A DNA stretch of 64,000 nt, from positions 795,501 through 859,500 of the forward strand of contig NZ_OLMF01000004.1 of NCBI RefSeq assembly GCF_900290195.1. Direction: 5' to 3'. Origin of the DNA: Anaerococcus marasmi (GTDB lineage: Bacteria > Bacillota > Clostridia > Tissierellales > Peptoniphilaceae). Positions within the stretch are counted from its first letter, which is position 1. Every line of letters begins with the position of its first letter. The translations under genes and the position numbers were made by a program. Shown here in pieces: positions 53,181-63,409 of the stretch. Below the pieces are notes generated by a model. The model was given only the letters and a program-made list of their open reading frames with translations, did no database searches and was not told the DNA's origin.

Positions 53181-53366
53181 CTACTCACCTTCTTTTTCGT
53201 CTTCTTTGTCTTCTTTATTTTCTGATTTTTCTTCCTTAAGTTCTTTTAGTTCTTTTCTTAATTTGTCATTTTCTTTTTGTAATTTTGCTATTTCAACTAT
53301 GCACACAGCATTTTCATAATCTCTTGCTTTTAATTTGTCCGCATATACTTGCACAATTGGGTCCAT
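53181..53366 (-). CDS. Small phage coiled-coil protein
   Basis: A 61-residue protein, start MDPIVQVYADKLKARD, then a heptad-rich, very acidic/lysine-rich coil (LQKENDKLRKELKELKEEKS). Such small proteins sit between Tal and BppU genes in many Firmicute siphoviruses; the function is unknown. It stops directly before the BppU ATG. Confidence 0.7.
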   Translation of the reverse strand: MDPIVQVYADKLKARDYENAVCIVEIAKLQKENDKLRKELKELKEEKSENKEDKEDEKEGE

Positions 53367-53379
53367 AAATCCTCCTATA

Positions 53380-56004
53380 TTATTTAGTAGCTACTTCTCT
53401 TAAGCTTCCGCCTACGCTTACTTTTACAACTCCATCTGTATTGATGAAAATTCCATTGCCATCATAATTTTCAAGAGCTATTCCGTTGTTGTATTCCCTT
53501 AATCGCATTCTCTTAAAGTGTATGATATTTTCAAACTTTGATTCTCCCTTAAATCTCACACCCTCATTCATAATAATGGGGTGGGCCGCTCCTCCATCTC
53601 TCGTATAGTTCCATCTATCAAAAGACATATAGCGTATCCATCTTCTAGAATCATTATCATAGTAAGTAAATATCATTTGTCCTGTAGGATAATGCCCCAT
53701 ATTGAGAGAGAATTGACTGGCATCATCTGTATTAGTTGTAACATTTATTTCTCCAAATCGCTTCCCAGTCCATCTGTCGTCGCTCCACGTTACTTGGTTG
53801 TTAGCTATGTGTATACCAGGCTCCCCATAGCCATTTAAGGTTGTGAAGTCCCCTCTTACGCTAACATTACCCGTAAGGTCAATATTTCTCGCTTGTATTT
53901 TGACCGCTTCGGGGGATTGATTGATTTTGGATATGATCTCATTAGCAGAGACCTTACTTTCTAGGCCATATTTGGTTAACCTCACCTCAGTAGATAAGGA
54001 ACTTATGTCTTTTTCTACACTCCTTATTATTGCACTTATAGCATTATCTGTTTGAGTTATGGTAGTATAATTTTTGCTTACATAATCTCTTAAGCTATTG
54101 ACTTCGTTATTGGTGTGCTCTATACTAGCTCCAACCTTTGCATCTACCCCTTTTGTGATAGATTCGACACTAGAAGTGATGCGGTTGTCTGTCTGCTCTA
54201 TCTTTGACTTAGCTTGGGTTATCTCTTTGGATAGGTCTCCTATATCCTTATTGACTAAGGTCTTTAAGCTCCCTACCTCTTGACTTATTTTCTCGTCTGT
54301 CTGGGTCTTGGTGGAGTAGTTAGCATTTAGATACGTTTTTATGCTAGCTTCTGTATCCTTTCCCATCTGATTGATAGCTTGTTCTTGGGTCTTACTTGCA
54401 CTAGTGATTTCCGCTGTGATTTCTTCTCTAGCGACTTTAAAATTGCTTTTAATACCTAATATCTCTTTATCGATAATCTGATACTTATTTTCGGCGGTGG
54501 TATTAAAATCATCAAATTTATTAGACAATTCGCCTAGTTCTATATTAGCTTCACTTATGCTCTTACTTGCACTTTCAAGCTCTAGGGCTAGGAGGTCGTG
54601 CCTTTTCTTAAAGTCAACCTTAGTATAGTCTATGCTATCCCCTAACTCTTTCTTGACCTTGGCTAAGTCTTTATCTATTTTATCGTTGATATTTATATTA
54701 TTTTCGCTTATACTTGCTTTAATTCCTTCTAGACTATCAGCAAAATCTTTATTAGCTGTAAGCTGGTCCTTTAGCGAAATATTTATACCCTCTATAGTCT
54801 TGTCAATCTCTAATTGCTTATCTATTATAGGCTTGGTTTGGCCTGTCTTAGGGTCTACATAGGTTGTTGATTCTGTTATGGACTCATATATCCTGCTATC
54901 AGTTTGTTCTCTTTCAGTCTTGTAAGTCTTAAAACTATCATCGGTATATCTTTTAGCAGTAGATACAGAGCTTTTTATAGCTTCATCTGTGGTTTCAAAC
55001 CTTACCCTGGTTTCCTCCCACATTTCTTTTGTAAGTTCTATAGTCTCTTTTACATCATCAACTATGTCTACTGGTCGATTAGCCAGGGTCAACTCATTTT
55101 CAAAAGGCTTATATGGATAAAATCTCCCTCCTGTTATCCTAAATCTTTCTTTGGTCTTCCTATCTTTGTCTATAAGATATACATAGTCTCCAACCTCGTA
55201 TTTTTGAGCATAGACACCTACTGCTTCGGATAAATCTTTAACCTTAAGTTTTATTGTCATTCTAGGTCTAGATAACACTTTAAGTTTTTCCGCTGCCGCT
55301 TCTTTAAGGTTCTCGATGTTTGTATATCTTTCATCTTTCCAATGGTAGGTTATAGTCTTCCAAGAATAGGACTTGTCCTCCAGATAATCTTTGCCATTGT
55401 TTATTTGATTAATTTTAAGGCCGTTCATACCCTCAGGAATTATCCTGGTAGCAAACTCAAAAGATTCTTCCGTGATATCTTTATCATCAATATTAAAGTC
55501 ATCCATAAAGTAAGCCCCTCTGTCGGTGCCTAACTCTTTTCCCACTATGATTTCTTGTTTGCTTGAATTGATCTTGTACTCATAGTTAAACTTCTTTATA
55601 GCTTCACTAAAGACCTGCCAACTATCTTTATGGTCTGCTGTAATTGTCCTTCTCTCTTTGAGATTTCCGACAATCTTATAAGACCAACCCTGTGGTAAGA
55701 TTCCTTTTAAAATATTTTCAAAAGTCTGATGCGGAAAGTTTAAACTCTTATTAAATTTAGCTTGTAAGGTGTAGACTGCTTGCCTACATTCCACCTTATA
55801 ACCGCCATAAAAGGGCTCGATGTTCTTTATATCATATAGCTGGCCATCTTCGATTATTTGGCTTTCCACCTCAAAAAGATGTCTATATTCCTTAGGTATT
55901 TCAAAGACAGGGCTTATTAGTTCGTTTATGCCTACATCAAAATATAGATTTCTATAGTAAGAGAAAACAAACTGTTCATCTATATCGTTTTTATAAACTA
56001 GCAT
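53380..56004 (-). CDS. Phage tail tip protein (Tal, prophage tail endopeptidase type)
   Basis: An 874-residue baseplate hub. Residues about 1-330 match the Prophage_tail/gp27-like hub (ISPVFEIPKEYRHLFEVESQ, SRPRMTIKLKVKDLSEAVGV, VGDYVYLIDKD). A coiled-coil stalk of about 380 residues follows, built of repeated (T)DxxI..SxxxxT units such as YSTKTQTDEKISQEVGSLKT. The C-terminus is a beta-rich tip with VSVRGDFTTLNGYGEPGIHI and a NTDGVVKVSVGG end. I see no clear peptidase motif. It overlaps Dit by seven bases. Confidence 0.88.
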   Translation of the reverse strand: MLVYKNDIDEQFVFSYYRNLYFDVGINELISPVFEIPKEYRHLFEVESQIIEDGQLYDIKNIEPFYGGYKVECRQAVYTLQAKFNKSLNFPHQTFENILKGILPQGWSYKIVGNLKERRTITADHKDSWQVFSEAIKKFNYEYKINSSKQEIIVGKELGTDRGAYFMDDFNIDDKDITEESFEFATRIIPEGMNGLKINQINNGKDYLEDKSYSWKTITYHWKDERYTNIENLKEAAAEKLKVLSRPRMTIKLKVKDLSEAVGVYAQKYEVGDYVYLIDKDRKTKERFRITGGRFYPYKPFENELTLANRPVDIVDDVKETIELTKEMWEETRVRFETTDEAIKSSVSTAKRYTDDSFKTYKTEREQTDSRIYESITESTTYVDPKTGQTKPIIDKQLEIDKTIEGINISLKDQLTANKDFADSLEGIKASISENNININDKIDKDLAKVKKELGDSIDYTKVDFKKRHDLLALELESASKSISEANIELGELSNKFDDFNTTAENKYQIIDKEILGIKSNFKVAREEITAEITSASKTQEQAINQMGKDTEASIKTYLNANYSTKTQTDEKISQEVGSLKTLVNKDIGDLSKEITQAKSKIEQTDNRITSSVESITKGVDAKVGASIEHTNNEVNSLRDYVSKNYTTITQTDNAISAIIRSVEKDISSLSTEVRLTKYGLESKVSANEIISKINQSPEAVKIQARNIDLTGNVSVRGDFTTLNGYGEPGIHIANNQVTWSDDRWTGKRFGEINVTTNTDDASQFSLNMGHYPTGQMIFTYYDNDSRRWIRYMSFDRWNYTRDGGAAHPIIMNEGVRFKGESKFENIIHFKRMRLREYNNGIALENYDGNGIFINTDGVVKVSVGGSLREVATK

Positions 56005-56669
56005 AAGACCCTCCCTTCAAATTCTAAGAAGCACCTAAAGCCTTCTTTACCTTCTACCAATATATCGACATAATCGGTGATATATGGAAAGCTTATTATA
56101 TTAAATTGGTCTTCCATATTTGCTATATGTAGCCCCTTTTCAGAATCTATAATCGCTTCTCCATCTAATCCATGGACGCTTATATCATCATCAAATCCCT
56201 TGATTCTCACTTCATACGGCGTTTTGCCCTCTAACCTTATTCTGCAAGGAGTAGGAAGATTTCCGTTATTGTAAATCCTTACTGTTTCGCCTATAGGGAT
56301 TTCATTAACTTGCGTATTAAGCATGGCTATTGCTTGACCCTTAAAAGTAACATTTTTGTAGAAATATCTCGTTTCCACGCTCTCAGCTAAGAATCTACCT
56401 TGATAAAATATTTCATTATCAAAAGTGATTTTTGAATATTCTAAAATACTAGATACTTTATTTCTGTTTTTTCTTATTTCTTCTTTAGTTCCTTTAAATT
56501 CTATAGTAAAAGAGACAGGGGCGAAAGCTGTCCTCTTTTTACTATAAAAAACTAGACCACTATCAGTCTTAAACTCATCTCTTACGACTTCGGTATTCCC
56601 GATTTCAGGATATGCCAAAACATGAGCCTGATATGGCCTTAAATCTTTAATTAAATTAAAAGCTATCAC
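55998..56669 (-). CDS. Distal tail protein (Dit)
   Basis: A 223-residue protein of the siphovirus Dit family, the ring between the tail tube and the tip. The N-terminal domain contains PVSFTIEFKGTKEEIRKNRN and FLAESVETRYFYKNVTFKGQ, and the C-terminal galectin-like part contains ETVRIYNNGNLPTPCRIRLE, then DSEKGLHI. Typical position between tape measure and Tal, with four-base and seven-base overlaps. Confidence 0.9.
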   Translation of the reverse strand: MIAFNLIKDLRPYQAHVLAYPEIGNTEVVRDEFKTDSGLVFYSKKRTAFAPVSFTIEFKGTKEEIRKNRNKVSSILEYSKITFDNEIFYQGRFLAESVETRYFYKNVTFKGQAIAMLNTQVNEIPIGETVRIYNNGNLPTPCRIRLEGKTPYEVRIKGFDDDISVHGLDGEAIIDSEKGLHIANMEDQFNIISFPYITDYVDILVEGKEGFRCFLEFEGRVLC

Positions 56670-59600
56670 CCTCTACGCCTCTTTTCTTTACTAATTTCTT
56701 GGCTTACAATTGGAGCTACTGCTTTTCCTATTTCTCTAGAATCTAGATTAATTACACTTGTTACAGCTCCATTTGTAACTTGTACTTCTACTTCTTGTTT
56801 ATTTTGTATAGATCCACCTGCAAGGCTATAAGCTAAGTCTGTGCCTAGTTTGCTATTATTCAGTAGGACTGTTTTCTTTGCTTTATCTCTAATAGCTTCC
56901 ATGGTATTTCGTATCTTTTTAACTGCAAAGCCTTCTTCATCTTCAATACCTATTCCTAGACCTTTTGTAAGCATTCGTCCGACTTCGTCCCTCATTACTC
57001 TAGAAGGGGAGTGTATAGCTGCTGCTCTTTTAGCTGCCCATACTGCCGATTGCATAACTGAGACCGCAGCTGATATTACACCAGACCTACCGCCATATAT
57101 ACCGCCAGCAAGACCTGACATAAGATTATATCCAGCAGAAGAGAAAGAACCTCGATAGCCATTTACAGTCCCTACCATGCTAGAACACATTGAAGACACG
57201 GTTGACTTGGCTCTGCTTGCTCCTCTACTTATAGCTGATACAAGGCCATTCATCATTGAGTTAGCATTTGACTTTACTTGGCTTGATGTATTTCTCATCT
57301 TTGCGTTTATACTGTTACTCATGTTGTTAAACTGATTTTTAACCTTATTAGAGCCACTTGTAACCGCAGAGGCAAAGTTATTCATCATGCTTCTAGATTG
57401 ATTTGAAACATTAGAACTTAGGCTACTAAAGGTTGAATTTATTCTAGATTGCAAACCGCTAAAAGCACTTTGTACCCTATTAGCTCCGCTATTTACACTA
57501 GATGTTATATTGTTCATCATGGCGTTGGCACTTGCACTCGCTCGGCTAGATGTAGCATTTAGAGCTGATTGGATTTGATTACCCATAGAGTTTACATCAG
57601 CTACAACCTTGTTAGCTCCAGAGCTTATAGCAGTAGTGTAGCCATTCATAGCTGTACGTCCTGCATTTTCAAATCCAGGAACCTTACTATCTAAAGAGCT
57701 TACCGCTCCTTGTCCTACTGCTTCGGTTGAAGCATCTACTGTAGGCTTGGATAAGTCTATACCTCCCGCAAATTGATTGCCTAGCTCGTTACCTTTGGTT
57801 TGGGCTTCTTGACTACTTGCATCAAGATTATCTGTTGCAGTTTGCCCTAGCATTTGAGACCTAGTAGTTACATCCATAGTTGAGCGTCCGATACCGTCAG
57901 CAAAGTTCGTTCCAGTATTTAAACCCGATTGTTGAGCGTCATTGAATAGTAAAGACGATCTAGCCTCTAGAGGATTAGCAAAGGTAGTTTGATAAGCACT
58001 GGAAACATTAAATTCCCCACTTGATACACCTTCGCCATAGGCACTTGCGTTTTTATATCCTAATTGACTCAAAGCTTCTTGGATATTTGCTTCGCTTAGC
58101 CCCATATTTTTTAGGGCTATATAGGCTTGTTCTGCTGTTGCACGGCCTGCATCAGTACCTGCACCAAAGCCTTCCATATTTAAAAGTCCAGCTTGGTTCA
58201 TAGCTTCTACAGCTTGTAGAGATGTAAGACCTGAGTCGATTAATTGTCTGTATACTCCTAAAGCAGCTTCACTTGCTGAACCAGAACCTTGGGCAAAGGC
58301 ATCAACATTTATCTGACCTTTGCTAAACATTTCATCAAAAGCTTCTAATTCGGTAAGTCCCATATCCATCATAGTCTTATATTCACTTAGGATACTTTCT
58401 TTACCCTCGGCTGTCCCCGTTTGATAGCCTTCCATATTCTTTCGGGCTATTTCGGTAGTTTTTTCTACAGCTTCTATTTCGCTAAAGCCATCCTCCATAA
58501 ATTGTTGGAGAATTTCTCGGTATGTCTGTCCGCCTTCTTCTGTACCATTTACATATCCATCGATGTTAAGGCCAGCAATCTCAAAGAACTTTTCAGCTGC
58601 TTCCATTGTATCAAGACCAGATGTTCTTATGGCTGTGTAAGCACTTCTAACATTTTCTGAACCTTCGTATATAGCTTGGGCGTATTCTTCTACGCTTGCC
58701 TTACCTTCTTGCCTAATAATAGCTCTAGCGTCTGAGTCTGATACTCCACCTTGGATTAGGTCTTTGTAGGCTGTTGAAATGTCTGTAGTTCCGTCTTTTA
58801 GACCATCAACAACACCTTGGACCATGTTTTCTCCAGTAGGCTTAGTTTCAGCTCCATCTACTGAATCATTAACTTTTTTAGGTAGGTCTTTAGCCTTGTC
58901 GGAAACTTTATTTTCGTTTTCTTCCCAACCTTGTTTGATACCGTCTATAAAGGATTTACCTATGTCTTTAAGCTTACCTACACCAGCTTTCAGCTTACTG
59001 CCTAGTACTGATATAATCCCTTTAGAGTGAACATCTGCAAAAAAGCCTTTAGCTGCATCTATACCGTCGCCTATCTTACTAACTAAAGATTTCCCGACAT
59101 TCACGAGGGCGGAAGCTCCTTGCTTAATCTTGTTCGCTATTGATCCTACGATTTTACCTGCAGAATTAGCAATCTTTGGTATATCGAGGTTAAATCCTTT
59201 TATTATAAAGGCAACTAATATACCACCTACCGCTATAAGTCCTATAGGATTTGATAAAATTCCAGCTATTAAAGGTATTATTTTAGCTGCTAAACTAGAA
59301 ATAAGAGCAAATCCTTTAGAAACACCGCTTCCTAAAGATTTCATAAGGCCACTTCCGACCGTTGCAAGCTTACTTCCTCCAGCTTTATTAATTCCAGTCG
59401 ATAGAGTAGTAACTATATTCTTACCGATACTAGATATCTTTCCAGAGCCTGTCTTTATGCCCTCTATTAAAGGTGTTATAGTTTCAAGGCCTGCCTTTTT
59501 CATAGATGAGGCTTTTCCGGATATACCTTTAGCTATACTGTCTACAAGCTTTCCGCCTGCAGTATTTAACTTCAATCCTTTATCATTAAAAGACTGTATC

Positions 59601-61315
59601 AAATTACTAATTACACCATCTGCAGACTTACTTACCGCTACTTTCTCTCCAAGTATTCCTTTAGCTAATGACGCCATCATTTTCTTAGCTACCGCTGGGC
59701 CTTTAAAGGCTGCAAAAGCTATGGATAAAGCCATTAATATTTGTGGAACAGCTTTCACAACGACGTCAGGATTTTCTGCTATCCCTCTAGCTATGGCTTT
59801 AAGTAGGTCAAGCCCAACTTTTAAAAGTTTTACAGCATTTCTATTAAAGCTTTCGGCTAGTTTTCCTATAATTTCTATCGCTTTTGGTACTAAGATATGA
59901 GCATTTGCTGTAAGTCCTTCTGCAAGTTTAACTAAAATATCTCCGCCTACATCAAAGAGTTTTGCTCCTACTTCCATAAAGGCGGTTACTAGGGAAGTTA
60001 TAATCTCGGCTGCACTATTTGCTAGCTTATCAGAATTCTTTTGTAACCCATCAAGTAAGCTTAAGATTATAGTCTTACCTGCCTCAATAAACTTAGGAGC
60101 TTTACCAGCTATCGCCACCGCTCCTTCTGCTATCATATCACCCAAAACCTTAGGAAGTTGCCCTATATCTCTTGTAACAACCTTGTTGAGTCTATCAACC
60201 TGCTTAGTTACTGATTGGACTACCTCTCTAAAAGGATTATCGACATGCTCAAATAAAGCTATTCCTAGCCCCTCTAAGGCAGACTTTAATATAGTTAAAT
60301 CGCCCTTAAGGTTGTCGTTCATGGTCTTAGCCATTTTCTCTGCAGCACCTGTGGAGTTATTGATAGAGTTAGTGAGTTTGTTAAAGTCCTCATCTGAAGC
60401 CTTTAAGACCGCAAGCATACCTGACATTGATTCTTTACCAAACAATGTAGATGCTGCTTGTATTTTTTGTTCTTCGCTTAACCCTTTGAAAGACTCTCTC
60501 ATTTCACCCATAAGCTGATTGAAAGGCTTAATTTCTCCGTTGGAGTCAGTTATAGATATACCAAGCTTATTCATTTCATCTTGGACTTGTTTTGTTGGGC
60601 TTGCAAGTCTAGCTAGTGCGTTTTTCAAAGAAGTTCCTGCTTGTGACCCTTTGATTCCTTCGTTAGCCATTAGTCCGATAGCTACACCAACATCTTGAAC
60701 TTTGTATCCTAACGCTCCCGCTACTGGTGCCACGTACTTGAAGGTTTCACCCATTAATGATACGTTGGTATTTGAAGCGGTTGAAGTCGCTGCCAAGACG
60801 TCGACAAACTCACTTGTATCTTGTGCAGTTAGTCCAAAGGCAGTTAAGGCGTCCGTTACAATATCAGAAGTACGTCCTAAATCCTCACCAGAAGCAGCAG
60901 CAAGGTTCATAATTCCGGGCAAACCATCAATCATTTCTTGGCTCTTCCAGCCTGCCATACCCATGTATTTTAAGGCTTCGGCTGATTGGGTAGCAGAGAA
61001 CTTTGTTGTAGCTCCCATCTCTTTGGCTTTGCTTCTTAAGGCTTCTAGCTCTTTGCCTGAGGCACCTGATATAGCTTCAACTTCGCTCATAGCAGCGTCA
61101 AAGTCTGCCCCTGCTTTTACTGAGTAAGCTCCAAAACCTGCAGCTGCCACTCCAGCAGCCTTAAAGCCTGTCTTAATTCCACTTACCGCCTTATCTGTAA
61201 CACTTTTTATGCCGTTACCTGCTGCATTTGCCATAGCGGTAAGAGAAGACAAGCCACTTTTAAATCCTGAGGTGTCTAGCTTGGTATCAAATAGCAGTTT
61301 ACCATCACTCGCCAT
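56666..61315 (-). CDS. Phage tail tape measure protein
   Basis: A 1549-residue tape measure of the TP901 core type: residues about 70-330 carry FDAAMSEVEAISGASGKELE, GATTKFSATQSAEALKYMGM and the LFGKESMSGMLAVLKA block. Hydrophobic helices occur around residues 660-710 (LISSLAAKIIPLIAGILSNP). A run of about six imperfect repeats of roughly 43 residues spans about 845-1100 (YRQLIDSGLTSLQAVEAMNQ type). Helical repeats of the SGANRVQSAF..NSMMN type follow. By the usual 0.15 nm per residue, the tail would be about 230 nm. Confidence 0.95.
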   Translation of the reverse strand: MASDGKLLFDTKLDTSGFKSGLSSLTAMANAAGNGIKSVTDKAVSGIKTGFKAAGVAAAGFGAYSVKAGADFDAAMSEVEAISGASGKELEALRSKAKEMGATTKFSATQSAEALKYMGMAGWKSQEMIDGLPGIMNLAAASGEDLGRTSDIVTDALTAFGLTAQDTSEFVDVLAATSTASNTNVSLMGETFKYVAPVAGALGYKVQDVGVAIGLMANEGIKGSQAGTSLKNALARLASPTKQVQDEMNKLGISITDSNGEIKPFNQLMGEMRESFKGLSEEQKIQAASTLFGKESMSGMLAVLKASDEDFNKLTNSINNSTGAAEKMAKTMNDNLKGDLTILKSALEGLGIALFEHVDNPFREVVQSVTKQVDRLNKVVTRDIGQLPKVLGDMIAEGAVAIAGKAPKFIEAGKTIILSLLDGLQKNSDKLANSAAEIITSLVTAFMEVGAKLFDVGGDILVKLAEGLTANAHILVPKAIEIIGKLAESFNRNAVKLLKVGLDLLKAIARGIAENPDVVVKAVPQILMALSIAFAAFKGPAVAKKMMASLAKGILGEKVAVSKSADGVISNLIQSFNDKGLKLNTAGGKLVDSIAKGISGKASSMKKAGLETITPLIEGIKTGSGKISSIGKNIVTTLSTGINKAGGSKLATVGSGLMKSLGSGVSKGFALISSLAAKIIPLIAGILSNPIGLIAVGGILVAFIIKGFNLDIPKIANSAGKIVGSIANKIKQGASALVNVGKSLVSKIGDGIDAAKGFFADVHSKGIISVLGSKLKAGVGKLKDIGKSFIDGIKQGWEENENKVSDKAKDLPKKVNDSVDGAETKPTGENMVQGVVDGLKDGTTDISTAYKDLIQGGVSDSDARAIIRQEGKASVEEYAQAIYEGSENVRSAYTAIRTSGLDTMEAAEKFFEIAGLNIDGYVNGTEEGGQTYREILQQFMEDGFSEIEAVEKTTEIARKNMEGYQTGTAEGKESILSEYKTMMDMGLTELEAFDEMFSKGQINVDAFAQGSGSASEAALGVYRQLIDSGLTSLQAVEAMNQAGLLNMEGFGAGTDAGRATAEQAYIALKNMGLSEANIQEALSQLGYKNASAYGEGVSSGEFNVSSAYQTTFANPLEARSSLLFNDAQQSGLNTGTNFADGIGRSTMDVTTRSQMLGQTATDNLDASSQEAQTKGNELGNQFAGGIDLSKPTVDASTEAVGQGAVSSLDSKVPGFENAGRTAMNGYTTAISSGANKVVADVNSMGNQIQSALNATSSRASASANAMMNNITSSVNSGANRVQSAFSGLQSRINSTFSSLSSNVSNQSRSMMNNFASAVTSGSNKVKNQFNNMSNSINAKMRNTSSQVKSNANSMMNGLVSAISRGASRAKSTVSSMCSSMVGTVNGYRGSFSSAGYNLMSGLAGGIYGGRSGVISAAVSVMQSAVWAAKRAAAIHSPSRVMRDEVGRMLTKGLGIGIEDEEGFAVKKIRNTMEAIRDKAKKTVLLNNSKLGTDLAYSLAGGSIQNKQEVEVQVTNGAVTSVINLDSREIGKAVAPIVSQEISKEKRRRG

Positions 61316-61332
61316 ATTTCACCTCACTTTCT

Positions 61333-61950
61333 TTATATTTGCATGCTTGCCATCATAGACCTTGCAAAGGATCTTTCTTTTTCCTCCTCGGTTCTTTCAT
61401 CTGGCAAAGCATAAAGCTTTTTCATTTGTCTATAGTATTTCTTTTCATCCTTGCTCATCTTAGATGTAATTTTCATGGATCTAAAAGACATTATTTTTGA
61501 GAAAAGACACTCGTCATTAAGACTATTAAAAAGAGCCTTAAATTCCCACCAGTGAAGATTAGCGGTAAAAAGATTGATATTGTAGCACTCCATATAAGCT
61601 GAGTAGATATAAGACCAGTCGTGTTCATATGAATAAACCTTACTAGGGTTACTAAAGTCTGAATCATCCTCCTCGCTCTCTTTCTCTTCTTTGCTATTTT
61701 CTATCTTTTGACCTAGTCCATAAAAACTTAATAAGCCATCGAATAATTTTTCCAAATCGTCTAGACTTGTAATGGAAAAGTCATCTACTAAACAAGTATC
61801 TAAGACCTCCATAATTTGCTTATCTGCTTTCATATCTTCATCTAGCATAAGCTCTTCATACTTAATCCAAACCCTAAAGTCGGTGTTTATAGCTATCTTT
61901 CTGCCATTTACATCTATAGAGCTTGGTAGTCCTTCTATAAACTTATTCAC
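61333..61950 (-). CDS. Phage Gp15-like protein, probable tail assembly chaperone
   Basis: A 205-residue protein of the bacteriophage Gp15 type: IDVNGRKIAINTDFRVWIKY at the start, an acidic middle (SKEEKESEEDDSDFSNPSKV) and NLFTANLHWWEFKALFNSLN. Its place directly before the tape measure gene and overlap with the 134-residue gene (ATGA) fit the second tail-assembly chaperone (T) position. Confidence 0.8.
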   Translation of the reverse strand: MNKFIEGLPSSIDVNGRKIAINTDFRVWIKYEELMLDEDMKADKQIMEVLDTCLVDDFSITSLDDLEKLFDGLLSFYGLGQKIENSKEEKESEEDDSDFSNPSKVYSYEHDWSYIYSAYMECYNINLFTANLHWWEFKALFNSLNDECLFSKIMSFRSMKITSKMSKDEKKYYRQMKKLYALPDERTEEEKERSFARSMMASMQI

Positions 61951-62351
61951 TTCTCATCAACTATAATTCCGTCTACTGCTTGCGTATGCTTGGCAAAAGC
62001 AAATGATTGAGTAAGCTTTTCAAGCTCCTTATTAGCCTTATCCACTTCCTCTACCAGATAATTTCCTATAGATATATAGTCAGTTAGTAAGAGGTCATCT
62101 CCTCCAAATACCTTTTCTTGAATTTTATCCATAGCCCCAAATCCTAGGATTGTATCATAAGCCTTTCTAAGGGCTTGTTTAGCCTCGGTAGAAGACATTG
62201 TATTGAAGTCTAGATTTCCCATATCAGTAAGCTTCTTAGCTAAGTCTGTATCATGTTCAACTTCATATCTTAGCAACTGTTCATTTCCATTAAGATCTTG
62301 ATATTCGAATTCAAAGTTAATTAAGTGTCTTTTTTGTCTTTTAAATGCCAT
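61947..62351 (-). CDS. Phage tail protein, probable assembly chaperone (G position)
   Basis: A 134-residue protein (HLINFEFEYQDLNGNEQLLR, LGFGAMDKIQEKVFGGDDLL). It occupies the G-chaperone place between major tail protein and the Gp15-like gene. No motif identifies it beyond position. The two genes are linked by an ATGA overlap, not by an obvious slippery sequence. Confidence 0.65.
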   Translation of the reverse strand: MAFKRQKRHLINFEFEYQDLNGNEQLLRYEVEHDTDLAKKLTDMGNLDFNTMSSTEAKQALRKAYDTILGFGAMDKIQEKVFGGDDLLLTDYISIGNYLVEEVDKANKELEKLTQSFAFAKHTQAVDGIIVDEK

Positions 62352-62392
62352 AAAATTCTCCTTTTATATCTTTATTTGCAAATTTTGAAAAT

Positions 62393-62414
62393 AAAAAGGG
62401 AGCTTGTCGCTCCC
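62393..62414 (-). terminator. Terminator after the major tail protein gene
   Basis: Minus-strand stem GGGAGC-GACAA-GCTCCC followed by TTTTTA, eight bases after the tail protein stop. It would lower expression of the downstream tail genes relative to the abundant tube protein. Confidence 0.85.
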
Positions 62415-62421
62415 CTAAGTT

Positions 62422-62985
62422 CTACATTGTTTCTGCGTGTGCTGGCTCGCCTTCTGCCTTACCCTCAGTAAATTTAATTGTTAGCCATTCAGAATCTCCT
62501 TCTTCTAATTCGGCGTACCCTTCAATTAATGAACCATTAGCTTTAAAAGAGCCTGAATATTGGAAGGCATCTGTCCCATCTCCCTCTGAATCAGGTACTA
62601 TGGTGTGGTTTCTCTTAATAGCAAAGTATTTGCCTTCTTGACCTTCAATTGCCTTGGCAAAATTAACTACTACAATATTTACTGTGGCATCATCCGCTAG
62701 TAGCTCCTTGTCGAAAACTTCTTGAATTCTATCATGTACTGGATTGTCCTTGTATCTGTCTAGGGTGAAATCAGTTGAAGAAGTCATACTAGTTGATGAG
62801 GTTCTCTCTGATTTTTCATCAACATATTTTCTTGAATATTCTTCAGTTTCCTTAGAAGTTGGTAGGTCTGTAAAACCTTTCATTCTGTAATATTTTCCGT
62901 CTACTTCCATAAAAGAAACTACATCAGCTCTTAAAACTAGACCCTTAAATTCTTTTAAATTTTGTATTGTTTTTCCATCAGCCAT
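62422..62985 (-). CDS. Phage major tail (tube) protein
   Basis: A 187-residue protein in the tail tube position: SFMEVDGKYYRMKGFTDLPT, then EYSRKYVDEKSERTSSTSMT, and an acidic C-terminus. The layout (substrate-like beta strands with TDFTLDRYKDNPVHDRIQEV) resembles siphovirus tube proteins. The following terminator also fits a highly expressed structural gene. Confidence 0.82.
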   Translation of the reverse strand: MADGKTIQNLKEFKGLVLRADVVSFMEVDGKYYRMKGFTDLPTSKETEEYSRKYVDEKSERTSSTSMTSSTDFTLDRYKDNPVHDRIQEVFDKELLADDATVNIVVVNFAKAIEGQEGKYFAIKRNHTIVPDSEGDGTDAFQYSGSFKANGSLIEGYAELEEGDSEWLTIKFTEGKAEGEPAHAETM

Positions 62986-63409
62986 TGTTTACCTCCATAT
63001 AGACTAATCTCATTTGTATTTGATATTGACTAGAGCCCGTTTCAGCACTAGACAAGTATCCGTTTGTTACTATTTCCAGCTTGGTTGGGTATCTCTCCCC
63101 CTCTAAGTCTGGATAAATTTCTTTGTAGTTCTGTTCCTGTATCCACTCAATCAAATCATCAAAAAAAGCAGAGTTTTCTAGCTGCGTAACTAGATCTCCG
63201 CTCATGTGATTTCTTGTAGTAAAGATAAATCCAAACTGCTTAAGTTCGTCCCCATCTACATATTTTTTAATTGTTGGATTAATAGGCTCAGAGTAGATTC
63301 CGTACTCTAAGGGCTGGTCCCCTAGGAAATCTACACTAAGCCTTACATCATCTTCTAAATAAGGGCAATCTAAGAAATATTCCCTTATACTTTCTATAAT
63401 TGACTTCAT
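62978..63409 (-). CDS. Phage tail terminator / minor capsid protein
   Basis: A 143-residue protein (REYFLDCPYLEDDVRLSVDF, FGFIFTTRNHMSGDLVTQLE). In Firmicute siphoviruses this place between the Minor_capsid_2-like and tail tube genes is held by the tail terminator (Minor_capsid_3-like). It overlaps both neighbours. Confidence 0.75.
   Translation of the reverse strand: MKSIIESIREYFLDCPYLEDDVRLSVDFLGDQPLEYGIYSEPINPTIKKYVDGDELKQFGFIFTTRNHMSGDLVTQLENSAFFDDLIEWIQEQNYKEIYPDLEGERYPTKLEIVTNGYLSSAETGSSQYQIQMRLVYMEVNNG

Noticed and set aside
59130-59900. 256-codon plus-strand frame
   Set aside because: Antisense to the well-supported tape measure gene; low-complexity hydrophobic shadow translation.
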